Source: Agrobacterium tumefaciens
Lineage (GTDB): Bacteria > Pseudomonadota > Alphaproteobacteria > Rhizobiales > Rhizobiaceae
Length of the DNA: 64,000 nucleotides
Direction: 5' to 3'
NCBI RefSeq assembly: GCF_005221385.1
Contig: NZ_CP039903.1
Coordinates: 620,001 to 684,000, forward strand
The notes below the pieces were generated by a model. It was given only the letters and a program-made list of their open reading frames with translations, had not been told where the DNA came from and did no database searches. Shown piece after piece: positions 43,660 to 51,700 of the stretch. The position numbers and the translations under genes are program-made. Each line of letters begins with the position of its first letter. The first letter of the stretch is position 1.

Positions 43660-43840
43660 CCCTTTCCCTTGGGAGGCGGTCATCCATGCCGGCTTCTGCC
43701 TGCTGCGGCTTTCCTCCGAAACCTTCTGGCGGCTGACGCCGAGGGAGTTCTTCGCGATGACGGGGGGCGCGCGTGCCATCTCCCGCAGCCCCGATCGTCA
43801 GGCGATGGAGGCGATGATGCGGCTGTTTCCGGACGGGTGA
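43559..43840 (+). CDS. Phage tail assembly chaperone (g10.1), lacking its own start
   Basis: The conserved chaperone sequence, RPFPWEAVIHAGFCLLRLSS followed by ETFWRLTPREFFAMTGGARA, lies at about 43654-43770 in the +1 frame relative to g10. It fits the TIGR02216/Phage_TAC_6 type (RcGTA g10.1). The nearest upstream in-frame ATG is at 43559 within g10 and has no convincing RBS. No ATG, GTG or TTG lies closer in this frame. Expression may therefore depend on frameshifting from g10, like lambda G-GT. The C-terminus ends MEAMMRLFPDG. Confidence 0.6.
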   Translation: MPRWSPIFWPPPSAARKEKHSRTLGAAAGEARPRPFPWEAVIHAGFCLLRLSSETFWRLTPREFFAMTGGARAISRSPDRQAMEAMMRLFPDG

Positions 43841-43845
43841 CGGTA

Positions 43846-44250
43846 TCAAGGTATTTTTCGCGGACGGCCACCCTTTGCACCATTGGCACGGCTGGCCGCT
43901 GCCTTCGCCGGCGAGCGGGATTGGCCGCCCTTGCGTTGGGCTTCCATGAATATACGGCTGCCGAAAATGCCGTTCATCAGTCCACTGATTGTGTAATCGA
44001 CATCGAGGCTTTCCCAATGCAGGCCGGTCTCGCCGAGAAGCTCGACTTCAGCCAGCTGTTGCATGTTGGCATCCTGCAGGCCTTCCAGTGCCCGGGCCGG
44101 AAACATGAAGCAGGCGCCATTGGTAAAATCGACGATGACGCGGGCGGATGCCGCTTCGAAACGCACGGAGACCGGAATAGGGCGTTCCACACGTTCCTGC
44201 TGCCAGCGCTCCTTGGCGGCGGCAAGTTCGGCATCGCTGACGTCAACCAT
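43846..44250 (-). CDS. DUF2442 domain-containing protein
   Basis: The 134-residue protein has the DUF2442 core: ISVRF-like PVSVRFEAASARVIVDFTNG, then ACFMFPARALEGLQDANMQQ and GLHWESLDVDYTISGLMNGI. An Ala/Arg/Gly-rich tail ends RKIP. DUF2442 proteins occur next to DUF4160 proteins in putative toxin-antitoxin-like pairs, and here they overlap by 8 bp. The gene ends 5 bp from the g10.1 stop on the opposite strand, so the pair sits inside the GTA cluster. Confidence 0.85.
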   Translation of the reverse strand: MVDVSDAELAAAKERWQQERVERPIPVSVRFEAASARVIVDFTNGACFMFPARALEGLQDANMQQLAEVELLGETGLHWESLDVDYTISGLMNGIFGSRIFMEAQRKGGQSRSPAKAAASRANGAKGGRPRKIP

Positions 44251-44479
44251 GATATCGTCTCCAGGTTTGCATAAACAGCATCCGGTTCTCCTCGATCACT
44301 GTAACGGCACGTCGTACATCCCGGTCCGACATGCCGCCCTGCGTGAGAACGGTGAGGCTGACGAGGTCGATGCGGGCTTCACCCTCTCCGTAGACATGCG
44401 CATGCGGCGGCTCGTGATCGGCCGTATAGATGACAAAACGCATGCCATGCTGTCGCAGAACCGTGACCATGAAAACCAT
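44243..44479 (-). CDS. DUF4160 domain-containing protein
   Basis: The 78-residue protein begins MVFMVTVLRQHGMRFVIYTA and contains DHEPPHAHVYGEGEARIDLV, the DUF4160 signature (the PPHxHV motif may bind metal), and a C-terminal helix with VTVIEENRMLFMQTWRRYHG. It is translated just before and overlapping the DUF2442 gene. The pair resembles a predicted type II toxin-antitoxin system, where DUF4160 could be the toxin-like or partner member. This is not experimentally shown as far as I know. Confidence 0.85.
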   Translation of the reverse strand: MVFMVTVLRQHGMRFVIYTADHEPPHAHVYGEGEARIDLVSLTVLTQGGMSDRDVRRAVTVIEENRMLFMQTWRRYHG

Positions 44480-44582
44480 AACCCAACAAGCCGGGTTTTT
44501 AAAGAGCTTTGGCTGAATAGCTGCTTTTTGAAAGCTGTTTCAGCAGCATGCATTCCCCAGTTGAATCAGAAAGGCAAGCGCG

Positions 44583-45164
44583 ATGGCAGGCGAAGGATCG
44601 ATTGCGGAGAACCGCGAGGAGGCTGAGGCGCTTGCGGATGTGATGGGCGATCTAGAAAAGCGCTCCGAGCGGTTCGGGGCGGCTTTGACCAGCGCCCTGC
44701 AGGCGGCAACGATGGGTGGCAAGGGGCTGGATGATGTGTTGCGCGGGCTCGGCGAACGCCTGTCCGGCATGGCGCTTTCGGCCGGTTTGAAGCCGCTGGA
44801 GAATTTGATCGGCAATGCCGTTGGCGGGCTTTTGAACGGTGGCGGCTCCTTGTTTGCCTTTGCCGATGGCGGGGTGCCGGGGCGCAGCATCACGCCTTTT
44901 GCCGATGGCGGCGTGGTGTCCAGCCCTGCCTTTTTTCCGATGGGCGGTGGGCTCGGCCTGATGGGTGAGGCGGGAGCGGAGGCGATCCTGCCGCTGAAGC
45001 GTGGCTCGGACGGCGCGCTGGGTGTGGCGGCTCCGGCGGGCGGTGGCGGTGCGCAGATCGTCTTCAACGTGACGGCCACCGATGCGGTGAGTTTTAGAAA
45101 AAGCGAAGGCCAGATCGCCGCCATGCTGGCGCGGAGCGTCGGGCGCGGCCAGCGCGGTTTGTGA
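44583..45164 (+). CDS. Gene transfer agent tape measure protein (g11)
   Basis: The 193-residue protein has an N-terminal helical part (residues 5-60; EAEALADVMGDLEKRSERFG) and a glycine/alanine-rich middle with GDGGxP-like FADGGVPGRSITPFADGGVV, then GLMGEAGAEAILPLKRG and GAQIVFNVTATDAVSFRKSE. This is the small tape-measure type of RcGTA g11. Its shortness fits the short GTA tail. It follows the antisense pair, 104 bp from the DUF4160 start. Confidence 0.88.
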   Translation: MAGEGSIAENREEAEALADVMGDLEKRSERFGAALTSALQAATMGGKGLDDVLRGLGERLSGMALSAGLKPLENLIGNAVGGLLNGGGSLFAFADGGVPGRSITPFADGGVVSSPAFFPMGGGLGLMGEAGAEAILPLKRGSDGALGVAAPAGGGGAQIVFNVTATDAVSFRKSEGQIAAMLARSVGRGQRGL

Positions 45165-45208
45165 CCATCGACCTTTCAACACAGCAAAAAGATTCGTGGA
45201 ACAACGAC

Positions 45209-45847
45209 ATGGCGGCATTTCATGAAGTGCGGTTTCCGCTGAGGCTGGCGCTCGGTGTGAGCGGTGGGCCGGTGCGGCGGACCGATATCGTCAATCTTTC
45301 CAATGGCCGGGAGAGCCGCAACCAGCGCTGGAAGAATGCGCGGCGCGCTTATGACGCCGGGTCCGGCATCCGTTCGGTGGCCGATCTTTACGAGGTGCTC
45401 GCCTTTTTTGAGGCGCGGCGCGGTGAGCTTTATGGTTTCCGCTTTCGTGATCCCGTCGATTGCAAATCCTGCCCGCCAGGCGGGACACCCGCCGCCACAG
45501 ATCAGAGGATCGGCACCGGTGACGGCGCAACGGCGCAGTTTCAGCTGGTGAAAACCTATGCCGATGCCGGCGGCGCCTTCATCAGGCGGGTGGAAAAGCC
45601 GGTCGAAGGGTCTGTCTTCGTTTCGGTCGAGGGCGTGCGTGTCCCGCCATCAGATGTGTCGGTGGATCATGTAACCGGCACGGTGACGTTTCGCGCCGGC
45701 AAGCTTCCATCCGCCGGTGCGGCGATCCGTGCTGGTTTCGAATTCGACGTCCCGGTGCGCTTTGCGATCGATCGCATCGACGTCAATCTCACCGCCTTCG
45801 AGGCGGGCCGCATTCCCTCCATTCCATTGATGGAAATCCTGCCATGA
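45209..45847 (+). CDS. DUF2460 distal tail protein (g12)
   Basis: The 212-residue protein is the DUF2460 family distal tail protein: FHEVRFPLRLALGVSGGPVR, TDIVNLSNGRESRNQRWKNA, YEVLAFFEARRGELYGFRFR and DPVDCKSC. It lies at the tail tip in RcGTA (g12). The ATG at 45209 is chosen because the family starts FHEVxFP; a GTG at 45161 would add 16 residues. It overlaps g13 by 4 bp. Confidence 0.92.
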   Translation: MAAFHEVRFPLRLALGVSGGPVRRTDIVNLSNGRESRNQRWKNARRAYDAGSGIRSVADLYEVLAFFEARRGELYGFRFRDPVDCKSCPPGGTPAATDQRIGTGDGATAQFQLVKTYADAGGAFIRRVEKPVEGSVFVSVEGVRVPPSDVSVDHVTGTVTFRAGKLPSAGAAIRAGFEFDVPVRFAIDRIDVNLTAFEAGRIPSIPLMEILP

Positions 45848-46728
45848 AGACCGTTCCTCCCGCCCTTGCCACGCATCTGCTGGGCGATGCCACCACCACC
45901 TGCCATTGCTGGAAGGTGACGCTGAAGGATGGCGTCGTGATCGGCTTTACCGACCACGATGAGACGCTCTCCTTTGCCGGAACGGCCTATCTGGCCGCCA
46001 GCGGTTTCGGGGCGAGCGACAGCGACAGCGAAACCGGGCTGGGCGCGAGCACCGGCGAGGTGGCCGGCGGTTTTTCCAGCGAGGCGATTTCGGAAGATGA
46101 TCTCGCCACAGGCCGTTTCGATGGCGCGAGAGTGGAGCTTTTTCTCGTCAACTGGCAGGTGCCGGATGAGCATGTGCTGCTGTCCATCCGCGAAATCGGC
46201 GAAGTGACGCGGGCCGGCGGGGCGTTTCGCGCCGAACTGCGCAGCCTTGCCCATCGCCTCGGCCAGCCGCAGGGCCGGGTTTATGGGCGGGGTTGCGATG
46301 CCGCACTTGGTGACCGGCGCTGCGGCGTCGATCTTTCGCGGTTTACCGGCAATGGCAGCGTGGCGGCGGTGGATGCGGCGGACAATCTGCTGGTCTTCGG
46401 GCTTGACGCTTTCACTGACGGTTTTTTCAGTCGGGGAAAGTTGCGGTTTAAAAGCGGTACACTCGCCGGCAAAGGTTTTGATCTCGACGTCCACGCGCGG
46501 CGCGACGGCGGTACGCTTCTGTCCTTCTGGCTTTCGCCGGAACGGATGCCATTGCCGGGAGACGGCTTTTCCATCACCGCCGGCTGCGACAAGAGTTTCG
46601 GCACGTGCAGGGCAAAATTCGCCAATCATCTGAATTTCAGGGGCTTTCCGCACCTGCCGGGGGCGGATTTCGCCTATTCTTACGCGAGCGGCGGCCAGAC
46701 CCATGATGGAACGGCACTGTTTCCATGA
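45844..46728 (+). CDS. DUF2163/BR0599 family tail hub protein (g13)
   Basis: The 294-residue protein is a phage BR0599/DUF2163 member: LATHLLGDATTTCHCWKVTL, GFTDHDETLSFAGTAYLAAS, then RAELRSLAHRLGQPQGRVYG followed by CDAALGDRRCGVDLSRFTG. The C-terminal part has the GCDKSFGTCRAKFANHLNFR GFPHLPG block. In RcGTA it is a tail hub component binding an Fe-S cluster, and cysteines suitable for that (CDKS..C, C..RRC) are present. It overlaps g12 and g14 by 4 bp each. Confidence 0.92.
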   Translation: MKTVPPALATHLLGDATTTCHCWKVTLKDGVVIGFTDHDETLSFAGTAYLAASGFGASDSDSETGLGASTGEVAGGFSSEAISEDDLATGRFDGARVELFLVNWQVPDEHVLLSIREIGEVTRAGGAFRAELRSLAHRLGQPQGRVYGRGCDAALGDRRCGVDLSRFTGNGSVAAVDAADNLLVFGLDAFTDGFFSRGKLRFKSGTLAGKGFDLDVHARRDGGTLLSFWLSPERMPLPGDGFSITAGCDKSFGTCRAKFANHLNFRGFPHLPGADFAYSYASGGQTHDGTALFP

Positions 46729-47159
46729 ATGACACCGGAGGAAAAGTGCTGGCGGTGGCGCAGGGCTGGATCGGCACGCCCTACCGGCATCAGGCCTCGT
46801 TAAAGGGTGTCGGCTGCGATTGCTTGGGCCTCGTCCGTGGCATCTGGCGTGAACTTTACGGCGCGGAGCCGGAATTGCTGCCGCCCTATGCGCCCGATTG
46901 GGCCGAGCGCGCCGGTGAAGACCGGCTGATGGGCGCGGCAAAGCGCCACTTTCTTCCGCTGCCGGGCATGGAACAGGCGCAGCCGGGCGACCTGCTGCTG
47001 TTTCGCTGGCGGGCCGATGCGCCGGCGAAACATCTCGGCATCCTCGCCGGGCCTCAGCATTTCATCCATGCCTATGAACAGGCGGCGGTGGTGTGTTCCG
47101 CGCTGGTGCCGGGCTGGAAACGGCGCATCGCCGGCACTTTCCGTTTTCCCGATCTCTGA
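46725..47159 (+). CDS. NlpC/P60 cell wall peptidase (g14)
   Basis: The 144-residue protein has an NlpC/P60 fold with catalytic C33 in VGCDCLGLVRGIWRELYG and the catalytic His in PAKHLGILAGPQHFIHA (about residue 104). It belongs to the TIGR02219 cell-wall hydrolase group of GTA clusters (g14) and sits at the tail tip to open the recipient wall. It overlaps g13 by 4 bp. The start is ATG. Confidence 0.93.
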   Translation: MNDTGGKVLAVAQGWIGTPYRHQASLKGVGCDCLGLVRGIWRELYGAEPELLPPYAPDWAERAGEDRLMGAAKRHFLPLPGMEQAQPGDLLLFRWRADAPAKHLGILAGPQHFIHAYEQAAVVCSALVPGWKRRIAGTFRFPDL

Positions 47160-47176
47160 ACCGTATCGAGGCGACC

Positions 47177-50100
47177 ATGGCGACCATAGTTTTTCAGGCG
47201 GCGGGTGCGGCGCTCGGCGGCATTTTCGGCCCCGTGGGCGCCATCATTGGCCAGGCAGCGGGTGCACTGGCGGGCAATGCCGTCGACCGCGCATTGCTGT
47301 CCAGCGGGCGAACCGTCTCGGGCGCACGGCTTTCGACGGCGCGTATTCCGGGCGCGGACGAAGGGGCGGCGGTCAACCGGCTTTACGGCACGGCGAGGAT
47401 CGGCGGCACGCTGATCTGGGCGACGCGGTTTGAAGAAAGCATCGAGGTGGAGCGGCGCGGCAGCAAGGGCAATCGCGGCCCGAAGGTTGAGACCTATCGT
47501 TATTTCGCCAATCTCGCCATTGGCCTTTGCGAAGGCGAGGCGGCCATGGTGCGGCGCATCTGGGCCGATGGACGCGAAGTTGATCTTACCGGCATCGAGA
47601 TGCGCTTTTATCCCGGCAGCGAAACGCAATTGCCCGATCCGCTGATCGAGGCAAAACAGGGGAGCGGCAACGCCCCGGCCTTTCGCGGGCTGGCCTATGT
47701 GGTGTTCGAGCGCCTGCCGCTCGACGGCTATGGCAATCGTATTCCGCTGATACAGTTCGAGGTGGTGCGGCCGGTTGGCCGGCTGGAAAAATCGATCCGC
47801 GCCATCACCGTCATTCCTGGGGCAACCGAACATGGTTACGCAACGGTGCCGGTTTCCGAGCGCACCGGCATGGGGCAAAGCCGCATCATGAACCGCAACG
47901 GCTTGACCGCAGCCACGGACTGGCAGGCGGCCATCGACGAATTGCAGGCGCTTTGCCCCAATCTGCAAAGCGTGGCGCTGGTGGTGAGCTGGTTCGGCAC
48001 GGATATGCGGGCGGGTAAATGCCGCATTCTGCCCGGCGTGGAAGTGGCGGCCCGCGATGGCGAAACGGCGCCATGGTCGGTTGCCGGCCTTCCGCGCGGT
48101 GAGGCGCATCCGGTCAGCCATCATGGCGGCGGCCCGGCCTATGGCGGCACGCCTGATGATGAAAGCGTGCTGCAGGCGATAGCCGACCTCAAGTCTCGTG
48201 GATTGAAGGTTTGCCTTTATCCCTTTGTGATGATGGATGTGCCCGCCGGCAATGGTCTGCCGGATCCCTATGGCAAGGGCGAACAGGACGCTTATGGCTG
48301 GCGCGGGCGCATCACCTGTTTTCCGGCACCCGGCAGGCTCGGCTCTCCCGACCGCAATGCTGCGGCGCGCAGGGAGGTTGAGCGGTTTTGCCACCGCGAA
48401 GAGGGTTACCACCGCATGGTGCTGCATTATGCGGCCCTGACAGCCAAGGCGGGCGGGGTGGATGCTTTCCTGATCGGCTCCGAGCTGCGTGGTCTGACGC
48501 GCCTGCGCGATGAGAACGATGCCTTCCCCTTTGTCGAGGAACTGGTGCGGCTGGCGGGTGATGTACGCGCCATCATGGGACCGGCGGTAAAGCTGACCTA
48601 TGCGGCGGACTGGAGCGAATATTTCGGCCATCAGCCGGCGGATGGCTCGGGTGATGTGTTTTTCCATCTCGATCCGCTCTGGGCGAGCCATGATATCGAC
48701 GCCATCGGCATCGACAACTACATGCCGCTCTCCGACTGGCGCGACGAGGACGTCGCAAACGGCAATCCGGATGGCATGGCCGGTGCTGATGATGCCAGCG
48801 CCTTCCGCCGCGCCATCACGGCGGGTGAGGGTTTCGACTGGTATTATGCCAGCGATGCCGACCGCGCAGCGCGGCGACGCACGCCCATCACCGACGGGCT
48901 GAGCAAAAAGCCATGGGTCTTTCGCTACAAGGACATCGGGAACTGGTGGGAAAACCTCCATTACGACCGGGTGCGGGGTGTGGAGAAATCGACACCCACC
49001 GCATGGGTGCCCGGCTCGAAGCCGATCTGGTTCACCGAACTCGGCTGCCCGGCGGTGGACAAGAGTGCTGCGCGCCCGAATGTCTTTCCCGATCCGAAAT
49101 CGGCGGAAAACGCCTTTCCCTATTTCTCCCGCCGGAACCGGGCAGACAGCCAGCAGCGGCGGTTTCTGGAAGCGCATCTCGACCATTGGGATCAAGGCGA
49201 TGCGGCGATGGTGGATAAAAACCGGGTCTATCTGTGGACCTGGGATGCGCGACCCTTTCCCGCCTTTCCGCAGAATGGCGCTGTGTGGAGTGATGGCGGC
49301 AACTGGCGCACCGGCCACTGGCTGAATGGCCGGCTTGGAACGGCGACGCTTGCCGATACCATCGCCGCCATCCTCACCGATCACGGCTTTTCCGCTTTCG
49401 ACGTCTCCGCCGTCAGCGGCGACATGACCGGGTACGTGCAGGGCGACGTGACCTCGGCCCGCAACCTGCTGGAGCCGCTGATGGCGGCGTTTCAGCTGGA
49501 TGTGGCGGAGGACGGCGGCACCCTGCGCTTCCGTTCACGCAATACGGCAGTTTTGCCCGCCAGAGATATTTCCGTGCTTGCCGATCTCGATGACGAGCCG
49601 CTCTGGTCGGAAAATCGCGGTCATGACAGCGATTTCGCCGCTGAAGCCGTGCTGACCTCGTTCAATCCGACGCTGGACTACGAACAGGCGAGCGCGCGTT
49701 CCCGCCGCATCGACAATGCCGGCAGCCGGGTGATGCGGCTCGACCTCAACGCCGCCTTGCCGGCGGAAACGGCGCAAGCCGCCGTCGAAGCGGTGCTGCG
49801 AGACAACCGTCAGGCGCGGCGCACCGTGCGTTTTGCCCTGCCGCCCGCCGATATAACCCTCGAACCCGGTGATTGCATCCGTCTGCTGGAGGACGCCTTG
49901 CCGCAGGCTCCGCCAGGCCGGTTTCTGGTCAGCCGGATCGAGGATGGCGCGGTGCGGCAGGTGGAGGCACGCGCCTTTTCCGCAGCTGTTTCGGCTTTTG
50001 CCGGCGTGGTGGATGAGCGGCGCGCCGGCAGTGCAAGCGGTGCTGAGGGTTTTGCCCCGGAAGTGCTGTTTCTCGACCTGCCGTACCATGATGGCGTCGC

Positions 50101-50977
50101 GCCGGAGCGTTCGGCGCGGATCGCAGCCTTCGCAAGGCCATGGCGGCCAATCGTCGTTTCCGCATCCTCGGGCACGGAAGGTTATCGGCAACGCGCCGTG
50201 CTCGATCAGCCGGCCATGATCGGGGCACTGGCGATGCCGCTTTTGCCCGGCCCCCCGGGCCGTTTCGACCGGACGAATACCTTCCTGATCGACCTGCCCT
50301 TCGGTGGGCTCGGCTCGGCAAACGAACTGTCGGTGCTGAACGGCGAGAACCGCATCGCAATCAAGGCCGCAAACGGCGTCTGGGAGATCGTCGCTTTCGC
50401 AAAGGCCGAAGAAATTGCGCCCAAGCGCTGGCGGCTCTCCGTCCTCCTGCGCGGGCTGGCGGGCACGGAAGATGGGTTGGCTGCCGGCGCGCCCGCAGGC
50501 GCACCGGCGGTGATGCTGGACGCGGCGGTGCAGCCGCTCGGCCTTGCCGCGAGCGAGCGTGGGCGGCGGCTGAACTGGATCGTCGAGGCGGCAGGAAAGG
50601 CGGGCGCTTCGGCCGGGCCTTTCGCATTCGAGGGCGGATTGCGGGCGCAGATGCCGCTTTGCCCGGTGCATCTTTCCGCCGAACGGAAAAAGGATGGCGT
50701 GCTGATCCGATGGAAGCGCCGGAGCCGGATGGAGGCCGATGGCTGGGATGCGAGCGACATCCCGCTGGACGAGCCTTTCGAGCGATATCGTGTCGAGGTG
50801 CTGGAAGGCGAGGCCGTCAAACGAGTGGCGGAGGTCTCCGAACCCCTTTGGTTCTACCCTGTCGCGGCCGAACGCACAGATTTCCCGGTCCTGCGGGATC
50901 ACATTTCCGTGCGTGTCCGCCAGCTCGGCCGCGCGGTGCCTCTGGGAGTGGCGGCGCAAGCCTTTCTCCCGCTCTGA
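47177..50977 (+). CDS. Gene transfer agent tail tip/host specificity megatron (g15)
   Basis: The 1266-residue protein starts MATIVFQAAGAALGGIFGPV with a hydrophobic glycine-rich N-terminus (about 1-45). It contains the GTA TIM-barrel-like domain (about 240-620; LQSVALVVSWFGTDMRAGKC, AHPVSHHGGGPAYGGTPDDE, VDAFLIGSELRGLTRLRDEN, DIDAIGIDNYMPLSDW). A phage tail domain follows (about 680-900) with a C-terminal beta-rich part. It is the receptor-binding tail fibre-like protein of RcGTA (g15). The frame is intact over 3.8 kb, so the protein seems to be under selection. Confidence 0.93.
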   Translation: MATIVFQAAGAALGGIFGPVGAIIGQAAGALAGNAVDRALLSSGRTVSGARLSTARIPGADEGAAVNRLYGTARIGGTLIWATRFEESIEVERRGSKGNRGPKVETYRYFANLAIGLCEGEAAMVRRIWADGREVDLTGIEMRFYPGSETQLPDPLIEAKQGSGNAPAFRGLAYVVFERLPLDGYGNRIPLIQFEVVRPVGRLEKSIRAITVIPGATEHGYATVPVSERTGMGQSRIMNRNGLTAATDWQAAIDELQALCPNLQSVALVVSWFGTDMRAGKCRILPGVEVAARDGETAPWSVAGLPRGEAHPVSHHGGGPAYGGTPDDESVLQAIADLKSRGLKVCLYPFVMMDVPAGNGLPDPYGKGEQDAYGWRGRITCFPAPGRLGSPDRNAAARREVERFCHREEGYHRMVLHYAALTAKAGGVDAFLIGSELRGLTRLRDENDAFPFVEELVRLAGDVRAIMGPAVKLTYAADWSEYFGHQPADGSGDVFFHLDPLWASHDIDAIGIDNYMPLSDWRDEDVANGNPDGMAGADDASAFRRAITAGEGFDWYYASDADRAARRRTPITDGLSKKPWVFRYKDIGNWWENLHYDRVRGVEKSTPTAWVPGSKPIWFTELGCPAVDKSAARPNVFPDPKSAENAFPYFSRRNRADSQQRRFLEAHLDHWDQGDAAMVDKNRVYLWTWDARPFPAFPQNGAVWSDGGNWRTGHWLNGRLGTATLADTIAAILTDHGFSAFDVSAVSGDMTGYVQGDVTSARNLLEPLMAAFQLDVAEDGGTLRFRSRNTAVLPARDISVLADLDDEPLWSENRGHDSDFAAEAVLTSFNPTLDYEQASARSRRIDNAGSRVMRLDLNAALPAETAQAAVEAVLRDNRQARRTVRFALPPADITLEPGDCIRLLEDALPQAPPGRFLVSRIEDGAVRQVEARAFSAAVSAFAGVVDERRAGSASGAEGFAPEVLFLDLPYHDGVAPERSARIAAFARPWRPIVVSASSGTEGYRQRAVLDQPAMIGALAMPLLPGPPGRFDRTNTFLIDLPFGGLGSANELSVLNGENRIAIKAANGVWEIVAFAKAEEIAPKRWRLSVLLRGLAGTEDGLAAGAPAGAPAVMLDAAVQPLGLAASERGRRLNWIVEAAGKAGASAGPFAFEGGLRAQMPLCPVHLSAERKKDGVLIRWKRRSRMEADGWDASDIPLDEPFERYRVEVLEGEAVKRVAEVSEPLWFYPVAAERTDFPVLRDHISVRVRQLGRAVPLGVAAQAFLPL

Positions 50978-51011
50978 CAACTGCCTGAAAAACAACGAAA
51001 AGGATGAGAGA

Positions 51012-51218
51012 ATGGACAGCACCAAGGCATGGTATCAATCACGCACGATCTGGGGGGCGCTGATTGCGGTTTTTGCGCCGCTTTTCAGCATTGCCGGCCT
51101 CGATCTGCCGGCCGGCCTGCACGGCGAGCTGGCCGAAGGGCTGGTAACGGTTGCGGGCGGAATTGGCGGCCTGATCGCACTTTATGGCCGTCTTTCGGCA
51201 ACCCGCGCCATCCGCTGA
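51012..51218 (+). CDS. Small holin-like membrane protein
   Basis: The 68-residue protein starts MDSTKAWYQSRTIWGALIAV and has two hydrophobic segments (about 13-31 and 42-60), with a polar RLSATRAIR tail. AAAAGGATGAGAGA precedes the ATG. Short proteins starting DxTKxWYxSRTxWG occur in rhizobial phages near lysis genes and may be holins. It lies 34 bp after g15 and before a terminator, so it is the last gene of the GTA transcript. Function inferred from size, topology and position. Confidence 0.6.
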   Translation: MDSTKAWYQSRTIWGALIAVFAPLFSIAGLDLPAGLHGELAEGLVTVAGGIGGLIALYGRLSATRAIR

Positions 51219-51238
51219 CGATTACCGCAGCAGCAGAG

Positions 51239-51266
51239 CCCCCGCCGCAGCTCCTGGCGGCGGGGG
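51239..51266 (+). terminator. Transcription end of the gene transfer agent cluster
   Basis: A 10-bp perfect GC stem CCCCCGCCGC/GCGGCGGGGG with an 8-base loop lies 20 bp after the last gene. The following TAGCATTCATTTGC has only short T-runs. It is a probable transcript end, perhaps bidirectional. Confidence 0.6.
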
Positions 51267-51354
51267 TAGCATTCATTTGCCATTCAGACGCTTTGCGCTA
51301 CATATTCGGTCACAATAAGGTTCGAGACGCACCCGGTTTTTGGAAGTTTGTAGA

Positions 51355-51609
51355 ATGGCATCACCTCTCATCATCGCGACGCTTGCAGCCGGGCTTTCCG
51401 GTTTCACGGCGCCCGAGGCTGATCTGCAGGGCCACTACATTCTGGCCGCCAGCGATTGCGGCGCAGCCGTCGCCCGTGTTGTGCGCGAAACCGGTGGCCA
51501 GCTTCTTTCGGTCTATCCTTCCGGTGACGGTCAGTCCTGTGTCGTCACCGTTCTCGTCCAGGGCAATGGTGAGCGACCGCGCAAGGTAACGATGCGCGTG
51601 CCGATGTAG
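51355..51609 (+). CDS. feuN: FeuN-like small periplasmic regulator
   Basis: The 84-residue protein has a signal peptide (about 1-19, MASPLIIATLAAGLSGFTAP) and two cysteines (C35, C62), which may form a disulfide. Its size and position directly before feuP-feuQ match FeuN, the small periplasmic protein that inhibits the FeuQ sensor in Sinorhizobium meliloti and is essential there. An alternative start five codons upstream is possible. There are 91 bp between its stop and feuP. Confidence 0.75.
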   Translation: MASPLIIATLAAGLSGFTAPEADLQGHYILAASDCGAAVARVVRETGGQLLSVYPSGDGQSCVVTVLVQGNGERPRKVTMRVPM

Positions 51610-51700
51610 CTTGCCCGCATCGCCGAAATATCGGAAAACAAACCGAGACACTTAGCATGACCGGAACGCAGGCGGGCCGGGACACAGGAAAGGGCGGACA

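Noticed and set aside
43660..44274. C-terminal extension of g10 to 44274
   Set aside because: The sequence beyond about 43660 is out of frame with g10.1 and antisense to DUF2442; it has no family resemblance.
47072..49384. 770-codon open frame on the minus strand
   Set aside because: It is the antisense shadow of g15. The plus-strand protein has recognisable domains, while this frame has no family features and biased His/Arg/Gly composition.
33178..51218. Ordinary integrated prophage
   Set aside because: No integrase, repressor, replication genes, or att repeats were found; the gene order is that of gene transfer agents.
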